Assembly (NCBI RefSeq): GCF_003287455.1 | Contig: NZ_PRLC01000001.1 | Coordinates: 217,942 to 281,941 of the forward strand | From: Faecalibacterium hattorii | GTDB taxonomy: Bacteria; Bacillota; Clostridia; Oscillospirales; Ruminococcaceae | DNA length: 64,000 nucleotides | Direction of reading: 5' to 3' | Part shown: in pieces, positions 31,272-40,540 of the stretch | Position numbering within the stretch: the first letter of the stretch is position 1 | Layout: each line of letters starts with the position of its first letter | Position numbers and translations under genes: made by a program | Notes under the pieces: model-generated | Seen by the model: the letters and a program-made list of their open reading frames with translations, nothing else | Told to the model about the DNA's origin: nothing | Databases searched by the model: none

Positions 31272-32218
31272 TCGGCGAAGCAGTTCTGGGGGGCTTTGTG
31301 CTGGACACCCTTTTCGGCGACCCCCCATGGCTCCCCCACCCCGTCGTACTGATGGGCAAAGCCATCTCGGCGCTGGAAAAGCGGCTGCGGGCCCGCTTGC
31401 CCCAAACGCCGCAGGGGGAGCTGCTGGGCGGGGCGGTGGTGGCTTTCACCCTGCCCGTGGGCACCTTTCTGCTCACCAGCCTCGTCTGCCTCGGCGCGGC
31501 AAAGCTCAGCCCATGGCTGGGGCTGGCGGTGCAGATGTTCTGGTGCGGACAGGCGCTGGCCGCGAAGGGTCTGGCGCAGGAGAGCACCAACGTCTACCGC
31601 GCGCTCATCAAGCCCGACCTGCCCGCCGCCCGCAAGGCGGTCAGCCGCATCGTGGGGCGGGACACCCAGAACCTGACGCTGGAAGGGGTGACCAAAGCCG
31701 CCGTGGAGACTGTGGCCGAGAACGCCAGCGACGGCGTCATTGCGCCGCTGCTGTATATGCTCCTTGGCGGTGCCCCGCTGGCACTGACCTACAAGGCCAT
31801 CAACACGATGGACAGTATGCTGGGCTACAAAAACGAGAAGTACCTTTACTTTGGCCGCGCCGCCGCAAAACTCGACGATGCGGCAAACTATCTGCCCAGC
31901 CGGTTGGCCGGGCTGCTCTGGTGCGCCGCTGCGGCCCTGACCGGGAACAGCCCGAAGGGCGCATGGCGCATCTGGCGGCGGGACCGGCGCTGCCACGCCA
32001 GCCCCAACAGCGCCCAGACCGAGAGCGCCTGTGCCGGGGCGCTGGGCGTCCAGTTGGCCGGGCCCGCTTACTATTTCGGCGAGTATTACGCAAAACCCAC
32101 CATCGGCGACCCGCTCCGGCCCATTGAGCCGGAGGACATCCGCCGCGCCAACCGGATGATGTACGCCGAAAGTGTGCTGGCGCTGGCAGTTGGGCTGGCG
32201 GTGCGGGCGATTTTGTGA
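31268..32218 (+). CDS. cbiB: Adenosylcobinamide-phosphate synthase CbiB
   Basis: Membrane enzyme attaching the (R)-1-amino-2-propanol phosphate arm to adenosylcobyric acid. The 316-aa protein has the N-terminal LDTLFGDPPWLPHPVVLMG, VETVAENASDGVIAPLLY, and YKAINTMDSMLGYKNEKY, all family hallmarks, with several hydrophobic helices. The ATG at 31268 overlaps cobC as ATGA; ATG codons upstream lie inside cobC and are not supported. Confidence 0.95.
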   Translation: MIGEAVLGGFVLDTLFGDPPWLPHPVVLMGKAISALEKRLRARLPQTPQGELLGGAVVAFTLPVGTFLLTSLVCLGAAKLSPWLGLAVQMFWCGQALAAKGLAQESTNVYRALIKPDLPAARKAVSRIVGRDTQNLTLEGVTKAAVETVAENASDGVIAPLLYMLLGGAPLALTYKAINTMDSMLGYKNEKYLYFGRAAAKLDDAANYLPSRLAGLLWCAAAALTGNSPKGAWRIWRRDRRCHASPNSAQTESACAGALGVQLAGPAYYFGEYYAKPTIGDPLRPIEPEDIRRANRMMYAESVLALAVGLAVRAIL

Positions 32219-32262
32219 CAGGCCCGCCCTTTCAATCATGCGTTGCGGAAGGAGATGTTTCC

Positions 32263-33312
32263 ATGCAATTCGTACATGGCGGCGACTGGGCGGGCTACCG
32301 CGCCGAGTTTGGCCGCGACCCGCTGGATTTTTCGGCCAATGTCAGCCCGCTGGGCTTGCCGGAGGGGGTGGCCAAGGCCATCACCGCAGCCCTTGCCACG
32401 GCGGACCGCTACCCCGACCCTTTTTGCCGCGCCCTGCGGGAAAAGCTGGCCGCACACGAGGGCGTTCCGGCGGAACAGCTCCTCTGCGGCAACGGCGCGG
32501 CAGACCTGATCTTCCGGCTGGTGTGGGCCAAGCGCCCCCGCAAGGCGCTGGTCACGGCCCCCACGTTTGCGGAATATGCCGCCGCACTTGAAACGGTCGG
32601 CTGCACGGTGGAGCGCTATTTTCTGCGGGAGGCCGACGACTTCGCGGTGACGGAGGCCTTCTGCGGCGCCATCGATGACAGCGTGGACATGGTGTTCCTC
32701 TGCCAGCCCAACAACCCCACCGGCCAGTTGACGCCCCCCGCCCTTGTGGCCCGCATCTTGGAGAAGTGCACCGCCTGCGGGGCGCTTCTTTTGCTGGACG
32801 AATGTTTCCTCGATTTTTTGCCCGACCACGCTTCGCTCACCGCAAAGCCCCTGCTGGGCAGCGGGAATCTGCTGATCTTAAAGGCCTTCACCAAGCTCTA
32901 CGGCATGGCGGGCGTCCGGCTGGGGTACGCTTTGAGTGCAGACCCCGCCCTGCTGGACGCCATGGGTGCCGCCGGGCAGCCGTGGGGCGTTTCCAGCCTT
33001 GCCCAAGCGGCGGGGCTGGCCGCGCTGGACGAGACGGTCTATGTGGACCGGGTCCGCGCCCTCCTCGCCGAACAGCGCCCCCGGCTGACCGCCGGGCTGC
33101 GGGCGCTGGGGCTGCGGGTGCTGGAGGGCCGGGCAAACTATCTGCTTTTCCAAGGGCCGGAGACGCTGGGCGAGGCGCTGCGGCAAAAGGGCGTGGTTCT
33201 GCGCAGCTGCGCGAATTACCCCGGCCTTGACGCCAGCTGGTATCGCACCGCCGTGCGCACCGGGCCTGAAAACGAACGACTGCTGAAGACCCTTGCGGAG
33301 GTGATCCGATGA
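32263..33312 (+). CDS. cobD: L-threonine-O-3-phosphate decarboxylase
   Basis: PLP-dependent enzyme making (R)-1-aminopropan-2-ol phosphate for the nucleotide loop. The 349-aa aminotransferase-fold protein has HGGDW..FSANVSPLG at the start, NPTGQLTPP, LLLDECFLDF, and the PLP-lysine segment LKAFTKLYGMAGVRLGYA. The start is set by the AAGGAG before ATG 32263; an in-frame GTG at 32215 lacks a ribosome site. A 44-bp gap after cbiB is one of the few non-overlaps in the locus. Confidence 0.93.
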   Translation: MQFVHGGDWAGYRAEFGRDPLDFSANVSPLGLPEGVAKAITAALATADRYPDPFCRALREKLAAHEGVPAEQLLCGNGAADLIFRLVWAKRPRKALVTAPTFAEYAAALETVGCTVERYFLREADDFAVTEAFCGAIDDSVDMVFLCQPNNPTGQLTPPALVARILEKCTACGALLLLDECFLDFLPDHASLTAKPLLGSGNLLILKAFTKLYGMAGVRLGYALSADPALLDAMGAAGQPWGVSSLAQAAGLAALDETVYVDRVRALLAEQRPRLTAGLRALGLRVLEGRANYLLFQGPETLGEALRQKGVVLRSCANYPGLDASWYRTAVRTGPENERLLKTLAEVIR

Positions 33313-34805
33313 GCAAAGCAAGCTGCATCATGGTGCAGGGAACCATGAGCGGCGCGGGCAAAAGTCTGCTCTGCGCGGCGCTCTGCCGCATTTTTGCGCA
33401 GGACGGCTACCGCACCGCCCCCTTCAAAAGTCAGAACATGGCGCTGAACAGCTTTGTCACCCGCGACGGGCTGGAAATGGGCCGGGCGCAGGTGGTACAG
33501 GCCCAAGCGGCGGGCATCGAGCCCGACGTGCGGATGAACCCCATCCTGCTCAAGCCCAGCAGCGACGTGGGCAGTCAGGTCATCGTAAACGGCGAAGTGC
33601 GGGGCCAGATGCCCGCCGCCGCCTACTTCAAAATGAAGAAATCCCTCATCCCGGACATTCTCGCGGCCTACAACAGCCTTGCCGAAGCCGTGGACATCAT
33701 CGTGATCGAAGGGGCCGGGAGCCCGGCGGAGATCAACCTGAAGGCCGACGACATCGTGAACATGGGGCTGGCGAAGCTGGTGGACGCGCCGGTGCTGCTG
33801 GCGGGCGACATCGACCGCGGCGGCGTCTTCGCCCAGCTCTACGGCACCGTGGAGCTGCTGGAACCCGACGAGCGTGCCCGCATCAAGGGCCTTATCATCA
33901 ATAAATTTCGTGGGGACGTGGAGATCCTCCGCCCCGGCCTTGCCATGCTGGAGGAAAAGACCCATCTGCCCGTGCTGGGCGTGGTACCCTACCTGAAGGT
34001 GGACATCGAGGACGAGGACTCCCTCTCCGAGCGGCTGGAGACCGGCAAGACCGTCAAGCCCTTGGATATCGCCATCCTCCGCCTACCCCATATCTCGAAC
34101 TTTACCGACTTCATGCCGCTGGAACAGCACCCGCTTCTGGGCGTGCGGTATGTACAAAACGCCCACACCCTCGGCACGCCGGACCTTGTGATCCTGCCCG
34201 GCACCAAGAACACCGTGGACGACCTGCTCTGGCTGCGGCAGTCCGGGCTGGAACCGGCGCTGCTCAAGCTGGCCGCGCGGGGCACCCCCGTGCTGGGCGT
34301 CTGCGGCGGCTATCAGATGCTGGGGCAGACCCTCGCCGACCCCGACGGCACCGAGAGCGGCCGCGCCCAGACCCTGCGCGGGCTGGGGCTGCTGCCCACC
34401 CGCACCACCTTCACCGCCCGGAAGCGGCGGGCGCAGGTCACGGCAGAAGCCACCGCCGCCCCCTTTGCCGGGGCCGCGCTGACGGGCTACGAGATCCACA
34501 CCGGCCGCACCGAGGTGGAGGGCCTCCCCTTCTGCACACAGGAGGACGGCACCCCCGAAGGCTGTGTGCAGGATAGGGTCTTTGGCACCTATCTGCACGG
34601 CCTGTTCGACACCGGCGAGCTGACCGAAAAGCTGGTGGCCGCTTTGTGCGCGCGGAAGGGCATTGCCCCCGACACCGCCGCCCTGATGCCCATGGAGCAG
34701 TACCGCCAGCAGCAATTCGACCTTCTGGCCGAGGGGGTGCGCAAGGCGCTGGACATGGACGCCCTGTATGCCGCCATGGGCCTTGCCCGAAAGGAGCAGC
34801 TATGA
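33309..34805 (+). CDS. cbiP: Cobyric acid synthase
   Basis: Amidates side chains b, d, e and g of adenosylcobyrinic acid a,c-diamide. The 498-aa protein has the N-terminal QGTMSGAGKSLL P-loop, FKSQNMALNSFVT, PSSDVGSQVIVNG, GDIDRGGVFAQLYGT, and the amidotransferase domain with ILPGTKNTVDDL and VCGGYQMLG (nucleophile Cys). It overlaps cobD and cbiC by 4 bp each. Confidence 0.96.
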   Translation: MSKASCIMVQGTMSGAGKSLLCAALCRIFAQDGYRTAPFKSQNMALNSFVTRDGLEMGRAQVVQAQAAGIEPDVRMNPILLKPSSDVGSQVIVNGEVRGQMPAAAYFKMKKSLIPDILAAYNSLAEAVDIIVIEGAGSPAEINLKADDIVNMGLAKLVDAPVLLAGDIDRGGVFAQLYGTVELLEPDERARIKGLIINKFRGDVEILRPGLAMLEEKTHLPVLGVVPYLKVDIEDEDSLSERLETGKTVKPLDIAILRLPHISNFTDFMPLEQHPLLGVRYVQNAHTLGTPDLVILPGTKNTVDDLLWLRQSGLEPALLKLAARGTPVLGVCGGYQMLGQTLADPDGTESGRAQTLRGLGLLPTRTTFTARKRRAQVTAEATAAPFAGAALTGYEIHTGRTEVEGLPFCTQEDGTPEGCVQDRVFGTYLHGLFDTGELTEKLVAALCARKGIAPDTAALMPMEQYRQQQFDLLAEGVRKALDMDALYAAMGLARKEQL

Positions 34806-35473
34806 CCCCACAACATCATCTGCCCGCCGACATTGAGCGGACGAGCCTTTCCATCATCACCGCCGAGCTGGCCGAACTGGGCCTGACCCCGCCGCCGGAG
34901 ACAGCCCCGGTGGTCAAGCGGGTCATCCACACCACGGCGGATTTTGATTACGCCAAGAACCTCCGCTTCACGCCGGGGGCTGTGGCGGCGGGGGTGGCCG
35001 CGCTCCGCGCCGGGACCCCCATCGTCACCGACACCAACATGGCGCTGGCGGGCATCACGAAGCCGGGCCTGAAAAAGCTGGGCAGCAGTGCGCTCTGTTA
35101 CATGGCGGAGCCAGAGGTCGCCGCCGCGGCCAAAGCGGCTGGCACCACCCGCGCCGTGGCTTCCATGCACCGGGCGGTGGCGGAGCACCCCGGCGCCATC
35201 CTCGCCGTTGGCAACGCGCCCACGGCCCTTTTGACCATTGCCGAGCTGATCGAGGCCGGGCTGCGGCCCGCGCTGGTCATCGGGGTGCCGGTGGGCTTTG
35301 TGAACGTGGTGGAGAGCAAGGAGCGGCTCTTCGCCGTCTGCGAGACCTACGGCGTGCCCGCCATCGCAGCCATGGGCCGCAAGGGCGGCAGCAACGTGGC
35401 CGCCGCCATCTGCAACGCGCTGGTCTACTCCGCCGCCGAAATGCTGGACCCCACAGCACGGGGCTGGAAGTAA
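34802..35473 (+). CDS. cbiC: Cobalt-precorrin-8 methylmutase
   Basis: Moves the methyl group from C11 to C12 to give cobyrinic acid. The 223-aa protein has the catalytic His in KRVIHTTADFDYAKNLRF, IVTDTNMALAGI, AVGNAPTALLTIAELI, and GVPVGFVNVVESKE. It is the last gene of the overlapping set. No strong terminator follows; 35474-35552 holds only AT-rich sequence with weak symmetry. Confidence 0.95.
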   Translation: MTPQHHLPADIERTSLSIITAELAELGLTPPPETAPVVKRVIHTTADFDYAKNLRFTPGAVAAGVAALRAGTPIVTDTNMALAGITKPGLKKLGSSALCYMAEPEVAAAAKAAGTTRAVASMHRAVAEHPGAILAVGNAPTALLTIAELIEAGLRPALVIGVPVGFVNVVESKERLFAVCETYGVPAIAAMGRKGGSNVAAAICNALVYSAAEMLDPTARGWK

Positions 35474-35552
35474 AAATTCTGGCGGTTTTTAGGTAATTTT
35501 TGCCAATTTTCCGCTTTTCACGCAGGAAACACCCCCTTTCACGCAGTTTTGC

Positions 35553-35581
35553 TTGCACCCCCCCCCGGAGAGTGGTATAAT
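35553..35581 (+). promoter_or_regulatory. Promoter for the glycine-rich repeat protein
   Basis: -35 TTGCAC (35553-35558) and extended -10 TGGTATAAT (TATAAT 35576-35581) have a 17-base spacer. The start codon lies about 55 bp downstream. Confidence 0.8.
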
Positions 35582-35642
35582 TTTCTTACAAGCACAAGCC
35601 CATGTTTTACCGGATTTGAAGTTTTGTAAGGAGGTACTACTT

Positions 35643-37682
35643 ATGATCTCTTATCGCAAACTCGCCATGCGTGTTCTGGGGCACAGCCCGGTTTCTGCGG
35701 TCAAAACAGCCCGCCGCTCCACCGGAAAGCGCGCCGCCGCCCTCGCCCTCACCGCCGCCCTTGTGGTCGGGATGACGCTCCCCGCCTTTGCCCAAGACTG
35801 GTTCATCGAAAATGGTGACATCACGATTTCGGCTGGTGAAAACGGCAACAATGTCACACAGGGAAGTACGACAAAAGAGAATGACACGGACACAGTTATT
35901 AAAAGCGACAAACCTTCTACTGCGTCTGAGCATACGGTAACGATCGAAGCAGGTGAAGGCAAAACGGTAGATGTCACGCTGGAAAACGTCAATATCGACA
36001 CCAGCGATACAGGCAAAGCCGCTGTAAGCGTTACCGGCAGCGGCAATACGAACATTGAGCTGAAAGGTAATAATACTCTGACGAGCGGCGGCTGGCACGC
36101 AGGTCTGGAACATAATAAGGAGACCGATTCTGAGGGCAACGAAACCAGCGGCACACTGACCATCACTGACACGGATAAGAATGGTTCGCTGGCTGCCACC
36201 GGTGGTAATTACGGAGGTGCTGGAATCGGCGGCGGAAATATCGAAGATGCCGGTGAGCTCGAAATCACCGGCGGTACCATTACTGCTACAGGCGGACTCG
36301 ATGGTGCTGGTATCGGCGGTGGCGGTTCCGGCGGCGATGCCGATATTACGATTTCCGGCGGAACTATTACTGCCATTGGCGGTACTGACCCGTGGCAACA
36401 GCAGGGTGCGATTGGTGGTGCTGGTATCGGCAGTGGTGGTTCAGGTGGCAATTCCACTGTTACTATTACTGGCGACGCAGTTATCAAAGAAGCAATCGGC
36501 GGTGGCGGATGCGCTGGTATAGGCGGCGGTTATGCTGGTAAATGCGACGTAACCATTTCCGGTGATGCTGTCATTAACCATGCCGAAGGTGGTGTTCAAT
36601 CCGCAGGTATTGGTGGTGGTGGTTGGGATACTATCGGCACTGTAACCATCAAAGATAATGCACAAATCAATCATTCTACCGGCAGTGACGGCGCTGCTGG
36701 TATCGGCAGCGGTGTTCACGGCGATGTGACCGTCAGGATCGAAGGTAATTCGACCATCGACAACGCCACCGGTGGCTCAGATGGTGCCGGCATTGGCGGC
36801 GGCTATGCCTCCCTCGGTGATGTTACCATTGAGGGTAATGTCACTATTAAGAACGCTCAGGGTGGCGCTGGTGCTGCCGGTATCGGTGGCGGTTCGAACG
36901 CCAAAACTAAAGACGATGGCACCGGGAACCGTATCGTTATCCGCAGCAACAAGGATGGCTCTCCCACCATCAATGCAACCGGTGGTGTTCCCGAAGTTGA
37001 TAACGACGGTAACGTAATCAGTGCTGGTGGTGCCGCTATCGGCAGTGGCGCTTCGCTCCCGGACAAAAACGGCGATGTTGCTCCTGAAGCAGACGCTGAT
37101 ATCACCATTGAAGGTAAAGTAACCATCGACGCCAAGGCCGGTGAAGGCAATGCGGCCATCGGTGCCAACAACACCGAGCAAACATTTAACGGTTTGCAGG
37201 TGGGCACCACCATCACCCGCCGCAATGCGAAGGGCGACGATGTTTCCCAGCCCGGTGATGTACCCGAACCCGAAAAGCCCGCCCAGCCGACCGTGACGCC
37301 CAGCGAAGGGGCAGAAGCACCTTCCACCGGCTCGGTGGAAGTGGAGCGCCCGGTCACGGTGGAGGGGCTGTATGTCACCAACGTTCTGGGCAAGCAGATC
37401 ACCCACACCTGCACCCAGAACGGCACGACCCTGACCATCCGCGCCAACGGCATCGTGACCTCGGCCCACCTGACGCTGGGCATGGTCCGCACCCTGAAGG
37501 CGCAGGGCGTGAAGACCCTTGTGTTCACCACCCTGCTCTCCCGCTCCACCACGGTCTCGGTGGACGCCCTGCTGGCGGCGGAACCCGACGCCCCCGATGA
37601 AACGGCCGTCGTCTGGACCCACACCGGCCCCCGTGCGGCATTGACCATTGACGGCGTAGACCACAGCGCCCTGCTCAAGTAA
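35643..37682 (+). CDS. Secreted glycine-rich repeat protein, probable beta-helix adhesin or carbohydrate-binding type
   Basis: The 679-aa protein has a long signal peptide (cleavage near AFA|QD, residue ~55) and a Thr/Asn-rich opening. From about residue 185 to 500 are short repeats pairing a GGAGIGGG- or GSGG-type turn with DVTISGD/TITGG-type strands, as in right-handed beta-helices. The C-terminal ~150 residues (after DVPEPEKPAQPTV) differ. No LPXTG, SLH or membrane anchor was seen, so it may be released or held by the C-domain. The repeat part is visibly AT-richer than the flanks. The ATG at 35643 follows AAGGAGG. No enzymatic motif was recognised. Confidence 0.85.
   Translation: MISYRKLAMRVLGHSPVSAVKTARRSTGKRAAALALTAALVVGMTLPAFAQDWFIENGDITISAGENGNNVTQGSTTKENDTDTVIKSDKPSTASEHTVTIEAGEGKTVDVTLENVNIDTSDTGKAAVSVTGSGNTNIELKGNNTLTSGGWHAGLEHNKETDSEGNETSGTLTITDTDKNGSLAATGGNYGGAGIGGGNIEDAGELEITGGTITATGGLDGAGIGGGGSGGDADITISGGTITAIGGTDPWQQQGAIGGAGIGSGGSGGNSTVTITGDAVIKEAIGGGGCAGIGGGYAGKCDVTISGDAVINHAEGGVQSAGIGGGGWDTIGTVTIKDNAQINHSTGSDGAAGIGSGVHGDVTVRIEGNSTIDNATGGSDGAGIGGGYASLGDVTIEGNVTIKNAQGGAGAAGIGGGSNAKTKDDGTGNRIVIRSNKDGSPTINATGGVPEVDNDGNVISAGGAAIGSGASLPDKNGDVAPEADADITIEGKVTIDAKAGEGNAAIGANNTEQTFNGLQVGTTITRRNAKGDDVSQPGDVPEPEKPAQPTVTPSEGAEAPSTGSVEVERPVTVEGLYVTNVLGKQITHTCTQNGTTLTIRANGIVTSAHLTLGMVRTLKAQGVKTLVFTTLLSRSTTVSVDALLAAEPDAPDETAVVWTHTGPRAALTIDGVDHSALLK
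36196..37160 (+). repeat. Degenerate coding repeat array (GGxGIGGG units)
   Basis: This is the DNA of the repeat region of the glycine-rich protein. It recurs as GGTGCTGGTATCGGCGGTGG-like blocks spaced about 60-100 bp apart and interleaved with ACCATT/GTAACC strand codons. Unit length and sequence vary, so it is a protein repeat, not a CRISPR array. Such arrays can change copy number by slippage or recombination. Confidence 0.7.
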
Positions 37683-37711
37683 CCGGACGGAGCACACAAC
37701 TTATAAAAACA

Positions 37712-37752
37712 CAGCCGGGAGGCTTCCGCTTTTGGAACGCCTCCCGGCTGTT
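37712..37752. terminator. Bidirectional terminator between the repeat protein and MATE genes
   Basis: A 13-bp perfect stem ACAGCCGGGAGGC / GCCTCCCGGCTGT is flanked by TTTCG on the plus side and GTTTTTATAAG on the minus side. It serves the two convergent genes, and fits the minus-strand MATE gene best. Confidence 0.88.
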
Positions 37753-37755
37753 TCG

Positions 37756-39078
37756 TTATGCCGTTTTGGTTTTGAGGTAGTACCCGATGCCGATGGCGTC
37801 CGCCAGCGCCCAGCCGATCGGGACGCTGAGCCAGATGCCCGTGACCCCCAGCGGCGTAGCCGAGAGCAGATAGGCCAGCGCCACGCGGGTGCCCAGCGAA
37901 GCAATGGTCAGGACCACCGACATCATGGGCTTGTTGACCGCCCGGTAGTAGCCGTAGAGCAGGAACAGGATGCCGATGCCGATATAGCACGCGCCTTCGA
38001 TGCGCAGGTAGTGGACGCCCGCCGCGATGATCTCGCTTTGGCCGGGGTCAACGAAGATGCCCATGAGCGGCGCGGCAAAGGCCCAGACCAGCACGCTGAT
38101 GAGGATGCAGAACGCCGCACTGGTCAGCCCGGCGCTGCGGATGCCCTTGCGGATGCGCTCGCTCTTCCCTGCCCCGTAGTTCTGGGCCACATAGGTGGAA
38201 AAGGCGTTGCCGAAATCCTGCACCGGCATGTAGGCGAAGGAATCGATCTTGACCGCCGCCGCAAAGGCCGCCATGATGACGATGCCGAAGCTGTTCACAA
38301 GGCCCTGCACCATCAGGATGCCGAAGTTCATGATGGACTGCTGGACGCTGGTCATGACCGAGAGGTTCAGGATGGTGGCGAGGTTCCGCTTGTCCCACCG
38401 GCAGTCGGCGCGGCGCGGGCAAAGGTAGGGGAACTTTTTCAGGGTGTAAAGCCCGATGCCCACGCCCGACACATATTGGGAAAAGACCGTGGCCCCCGCC
38501 GCCCCGGCGACGCCCCACCCCAGCACGATGACGCACAGAAGGTCCAGCACCACATTCAGGATGGCCGACACGGCCAAAAAGATCAGCGGCACCATGGAGT
38601 TGCCGATGGCGCGCAGGAGGTTCGCGAAATAGTTATACAAAAATGTTGCAAAGATGCCCATAAAGATGACGACCAGATATTGCTTCATCAGGGCTTGCAG
38701 TTCCGCCGGGACCCGCAGCACCCACAAAATGCCCCCCAGCCCCAGATAGATCAGCAGGTTCAGCGCCAGCGCCATCCCTGCAATGAGCACGAAGGACTGG
38801 AACACGCTGTTCCGCATTTTTTCCTCCTCGCCGCTGCCGTACTGCATCGAGATGGCCGCGCCGCTGCCCATGCAAAGGCCCAGCAGGATGGAGGTCAGGA
38901 AGGTCATCAGGGTGTAGGAGGAGCCAACCGCCGCCAGCGCATCCGCGCCGAGGAAGCGGCCGACCACCCACGTGTCGGCGATATTGTACATCTGCTGCAA
39001 AAGGGTTCCGAACATCAAAGGCAGGGCGAACAGCAGGATGTTCCGCGTGATGGACCCTTCCGTTAAAGTACGCTGCAT
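37756..39078 (-). CDS. MATE family multidrug/Na+ antiporter
   Basis: The 440-aa polytopic protein has about 12 hydrophobic segments. It starts TEGSITRNILLFALPLMFGTLLQQMYNIADTWVVGRFLG, the usual opening of clostridial MATE exporters, and shows two-fold internal similarity. Predicted cation-coupled export of drugs or metabolites. The ATG at 39078 follows a GAGGAAGGA site. It lies 27 bp after an AraC-type regulator on the same strand, so the two are likely one operon and the regulator probably controls the exporter. Confidence 0.92.
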   Translation of the reverse strand: MQRTLTEGSITRNILLFALPLMFGTLLQQMYNIADTWVVGRFLGADALAAVGSSYTLMTFLTSILLGLCMGSGAAISMQYGSGEEEKMRNSVFQSFVLIAGMALALNLLIYLGLGGILWVLRVPAELQALMKQYLVVIFMGIFATFLYNYFANLLRAIGNSMVPLIFLAVSAILNVVLDLLCVIVLGWGVAGAAGATVFSQYVSGVGIGLYTLKKFPYLCPRRADCRWDKRNLATILNLSVMTSVQQSIMNFGILMVQGLVNSFGIVIMAAFAAAVKIDSFAYMPVQDFGNAFSTYVAQNYGAGKSERIRKGIRSAGLTSAAFCILISVLVWAFAAPLMGIFVDPGQSEIIAAGVHYLRIEGACYIGIGILFLLYGYYRAVNKPMMSVVLTIASLGTRVALAYLLSATPLGVTGIWLSVPIGWALADAIGIGYYLKTKTA

Positions 39079-39105
39079 GGTGGTTCCTTCCTCTTTTCCG
39101 AAAAC

Positions 39106-40035
39106 TCAACAAAATCTGATCCGGTATTCGCGGGGGGTGCAGTGCTTGATCTCCCGGAAGGTCTTGATAAAATAGCTGCCATCCGAAAAGCCGCATTCCA
39201 GCCCGATCTCGCCGGTCTTGAGCCGGGTGGAGCGGAGCAGCTCCGCAGCTTTTTCCACCCGGAACTGCTTGACGTACTGGATGGGCGTGATGCCCAGCAG
39301 CTGCCGGAAGCTGCGCAGACAGGCGCTCTCGCTGAGGGCCACGCAGCCCGCGATCTTCTCCACGGTCAGCTCCTCGGCGTAGTGTTCCTCCACGTAGCGG
39401 AGCATCTGCTTCATCCGCTCGGAGGCGATCTGTTCCTGCTCCGAGACCTTGGTCTTCCCGCCGACGCACTGGGTGCTCAGCAGCCGCAGCGCCGCCGAGA
39501 GATGATACCGCACCCGGTTCTCGTAGTCGAAAGGCTCATCGGCCACCTCTTTCCACGCATCCCGCAGACAGACCAGCACCTGCTTTTGCCACGGCACGGC
39601 CTCGTCCAGCAGGAAAAAGGCCGGGGCACCGGGCTGCAGCAGCGGGCGGATGAGCTTCTGCCAGAAGATCGTATCCATGCCGCCCACCAGCCGGGGCTGG
39701 AACACGCCGGAGTGGAGCAGAGCCGTGTGCTCGGCCTGTTCGACCGAGTGGAGCGCCCCGGAGTTGAGGAACACCCCCTGCCCGGTCTGCAGGGTCAGGC
39801 GGGTCTTGTTCACATCCACCTGCAGCGGCCCCCGCACCGCGAGGATATACTCAAACTCCTCGTGCCAATGCCACGCCACCGAGTAGCTGGTCAGATCTTC
39901 CGCATAGCACGCGATGGGAAACAGCGCGCTGCCGTGCTGGACCAGCTCGCGGCCCTCGGCGTCGGCCACGATGTCCGTCTCGCAGTGGATCCCACTGCCA
40001 TGGACGATTGTTGCACAGCTCGTTTGATATGCCAT
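39106..40035 (-). CDS. AraC family transcriptional regulator with cupin sensor domain
   Basis: The 309-aa protein has an N-terminal cupin-like ligand-binding half (YSVAWHWHEEFEYILAVRG, GQGVFLNSGALHSVE) and a C-terminal pair of helix-turn-helix motifs (LTVEKIAGCVALSESACLRSFRQLLGITPIQYVKQFRVEKA, IGLECGFSDGSYFIKTFREI). The start is placed at ATG 40035, about 10 bases after AAAGGA; a TTG three codons upstream is too close to that site. It is transcribed towards the MATE gene. The effector is unknown. Confidence 0.92.
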   Translation of the reverse strand: MAYQTSCATIVHGSGIHCETDIVADAEGRELVQHGSALFPIACYAEDLTSYSVAWHWHEEFEYILAVRGPLQVDVNKTRLTLQTGQGVFLNSGALHSVEQAEHTALLHSGVFQPRLVGGMDTIFWQKLIRPLLQPGAPAFFLLDEAVPWQKQVLVCLRDAWKEVADEPFDYENRVRYHLSAALRLLSTQCVGGKTKVSEQEQIASERMKQMLRYVEEHYAEELTVEKIAGCVALSESACLRSFRQLLGITPIQYVKQFRVEKAAELLRSTRLKTGEIGLECGFSDGSYFIKTFREIKHCTPREYRIRFC

Positions 40036-40249
40036 TTTGCCCAATTCCTTTCCGCAATACTTTGAACATTTTTTGTCAAAGCCGATTTTGTTGTATAAAA
40101 GGTGCGATTTTGTTCTACCATATCTGTCGAAATCGTGGTATTATTTCATCAGAGCTTCCAAGCTCAGTATAACACCGAACGAAGTGAAACACAATCGTTT
40201 CCCCGCCGTTCGGCGTGCAGAAAAAAAAGTTCTGACAGGAGGTATTTCT

Positions 40250-40501
40250 ATGCTTCGTATCGAATACTTTGATAAAGACCGTTTCATGCGTCAGGTTTCC
40301 GCCAGCCATGGCAGCGTGCTGCTCCATCTGGACAACGGTAAGACCTGCGATTTGAAGAAGGATGCGACGGCATCCTCCATCCTGCGGATGATGAACGCCC
40401 CCAAGAAGGGCTTTGACATCACCGTGACTGACCCCACCGACGTCACCGGCTTCCTGCGGTATATGCTGGAAGCGGGCCGCACCGAGCGCGTGGCCGGCTA
40501 A
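40250..40501 (+). CDS. Small conserved-looking protein of unknown function, 83 aa
   Basis: The 83-aa soluble protein starts MLRIEYFDKDRFMRQVSAS and contains HLDNGKTCDLKKDATASSILRMM, a mix of beta-strand and helix. No family was recognised. Support that it is real: an ideal AGGAGG 7 bases before the ATG, and a strong terminator 40 bp after the stop. It is divergent from the AraC regulator, with about 210 bp between them and no clear promoter in that gap. Confidence 0.75.
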   Translation: MLRIEYFDKDRFMRQVSASHGSVLLHLDNGKTCDLKKDATASSILRMMNAPKKGFDITVTDPTDVTGFLRYMLEAGRTERVAG

Positions 40502-40540
40502 ACCAAGCCATCTTCTCGTTCATTCGCATATTACAGCAAC

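Noticed and set aside
36196..37160. Regularly spaced similar blocks that might be a CRISPR array
   Set aside because: Units vary in length and sequence, stay in one reading frame and encode Gly-rich protein repeats; no cas genes are present.
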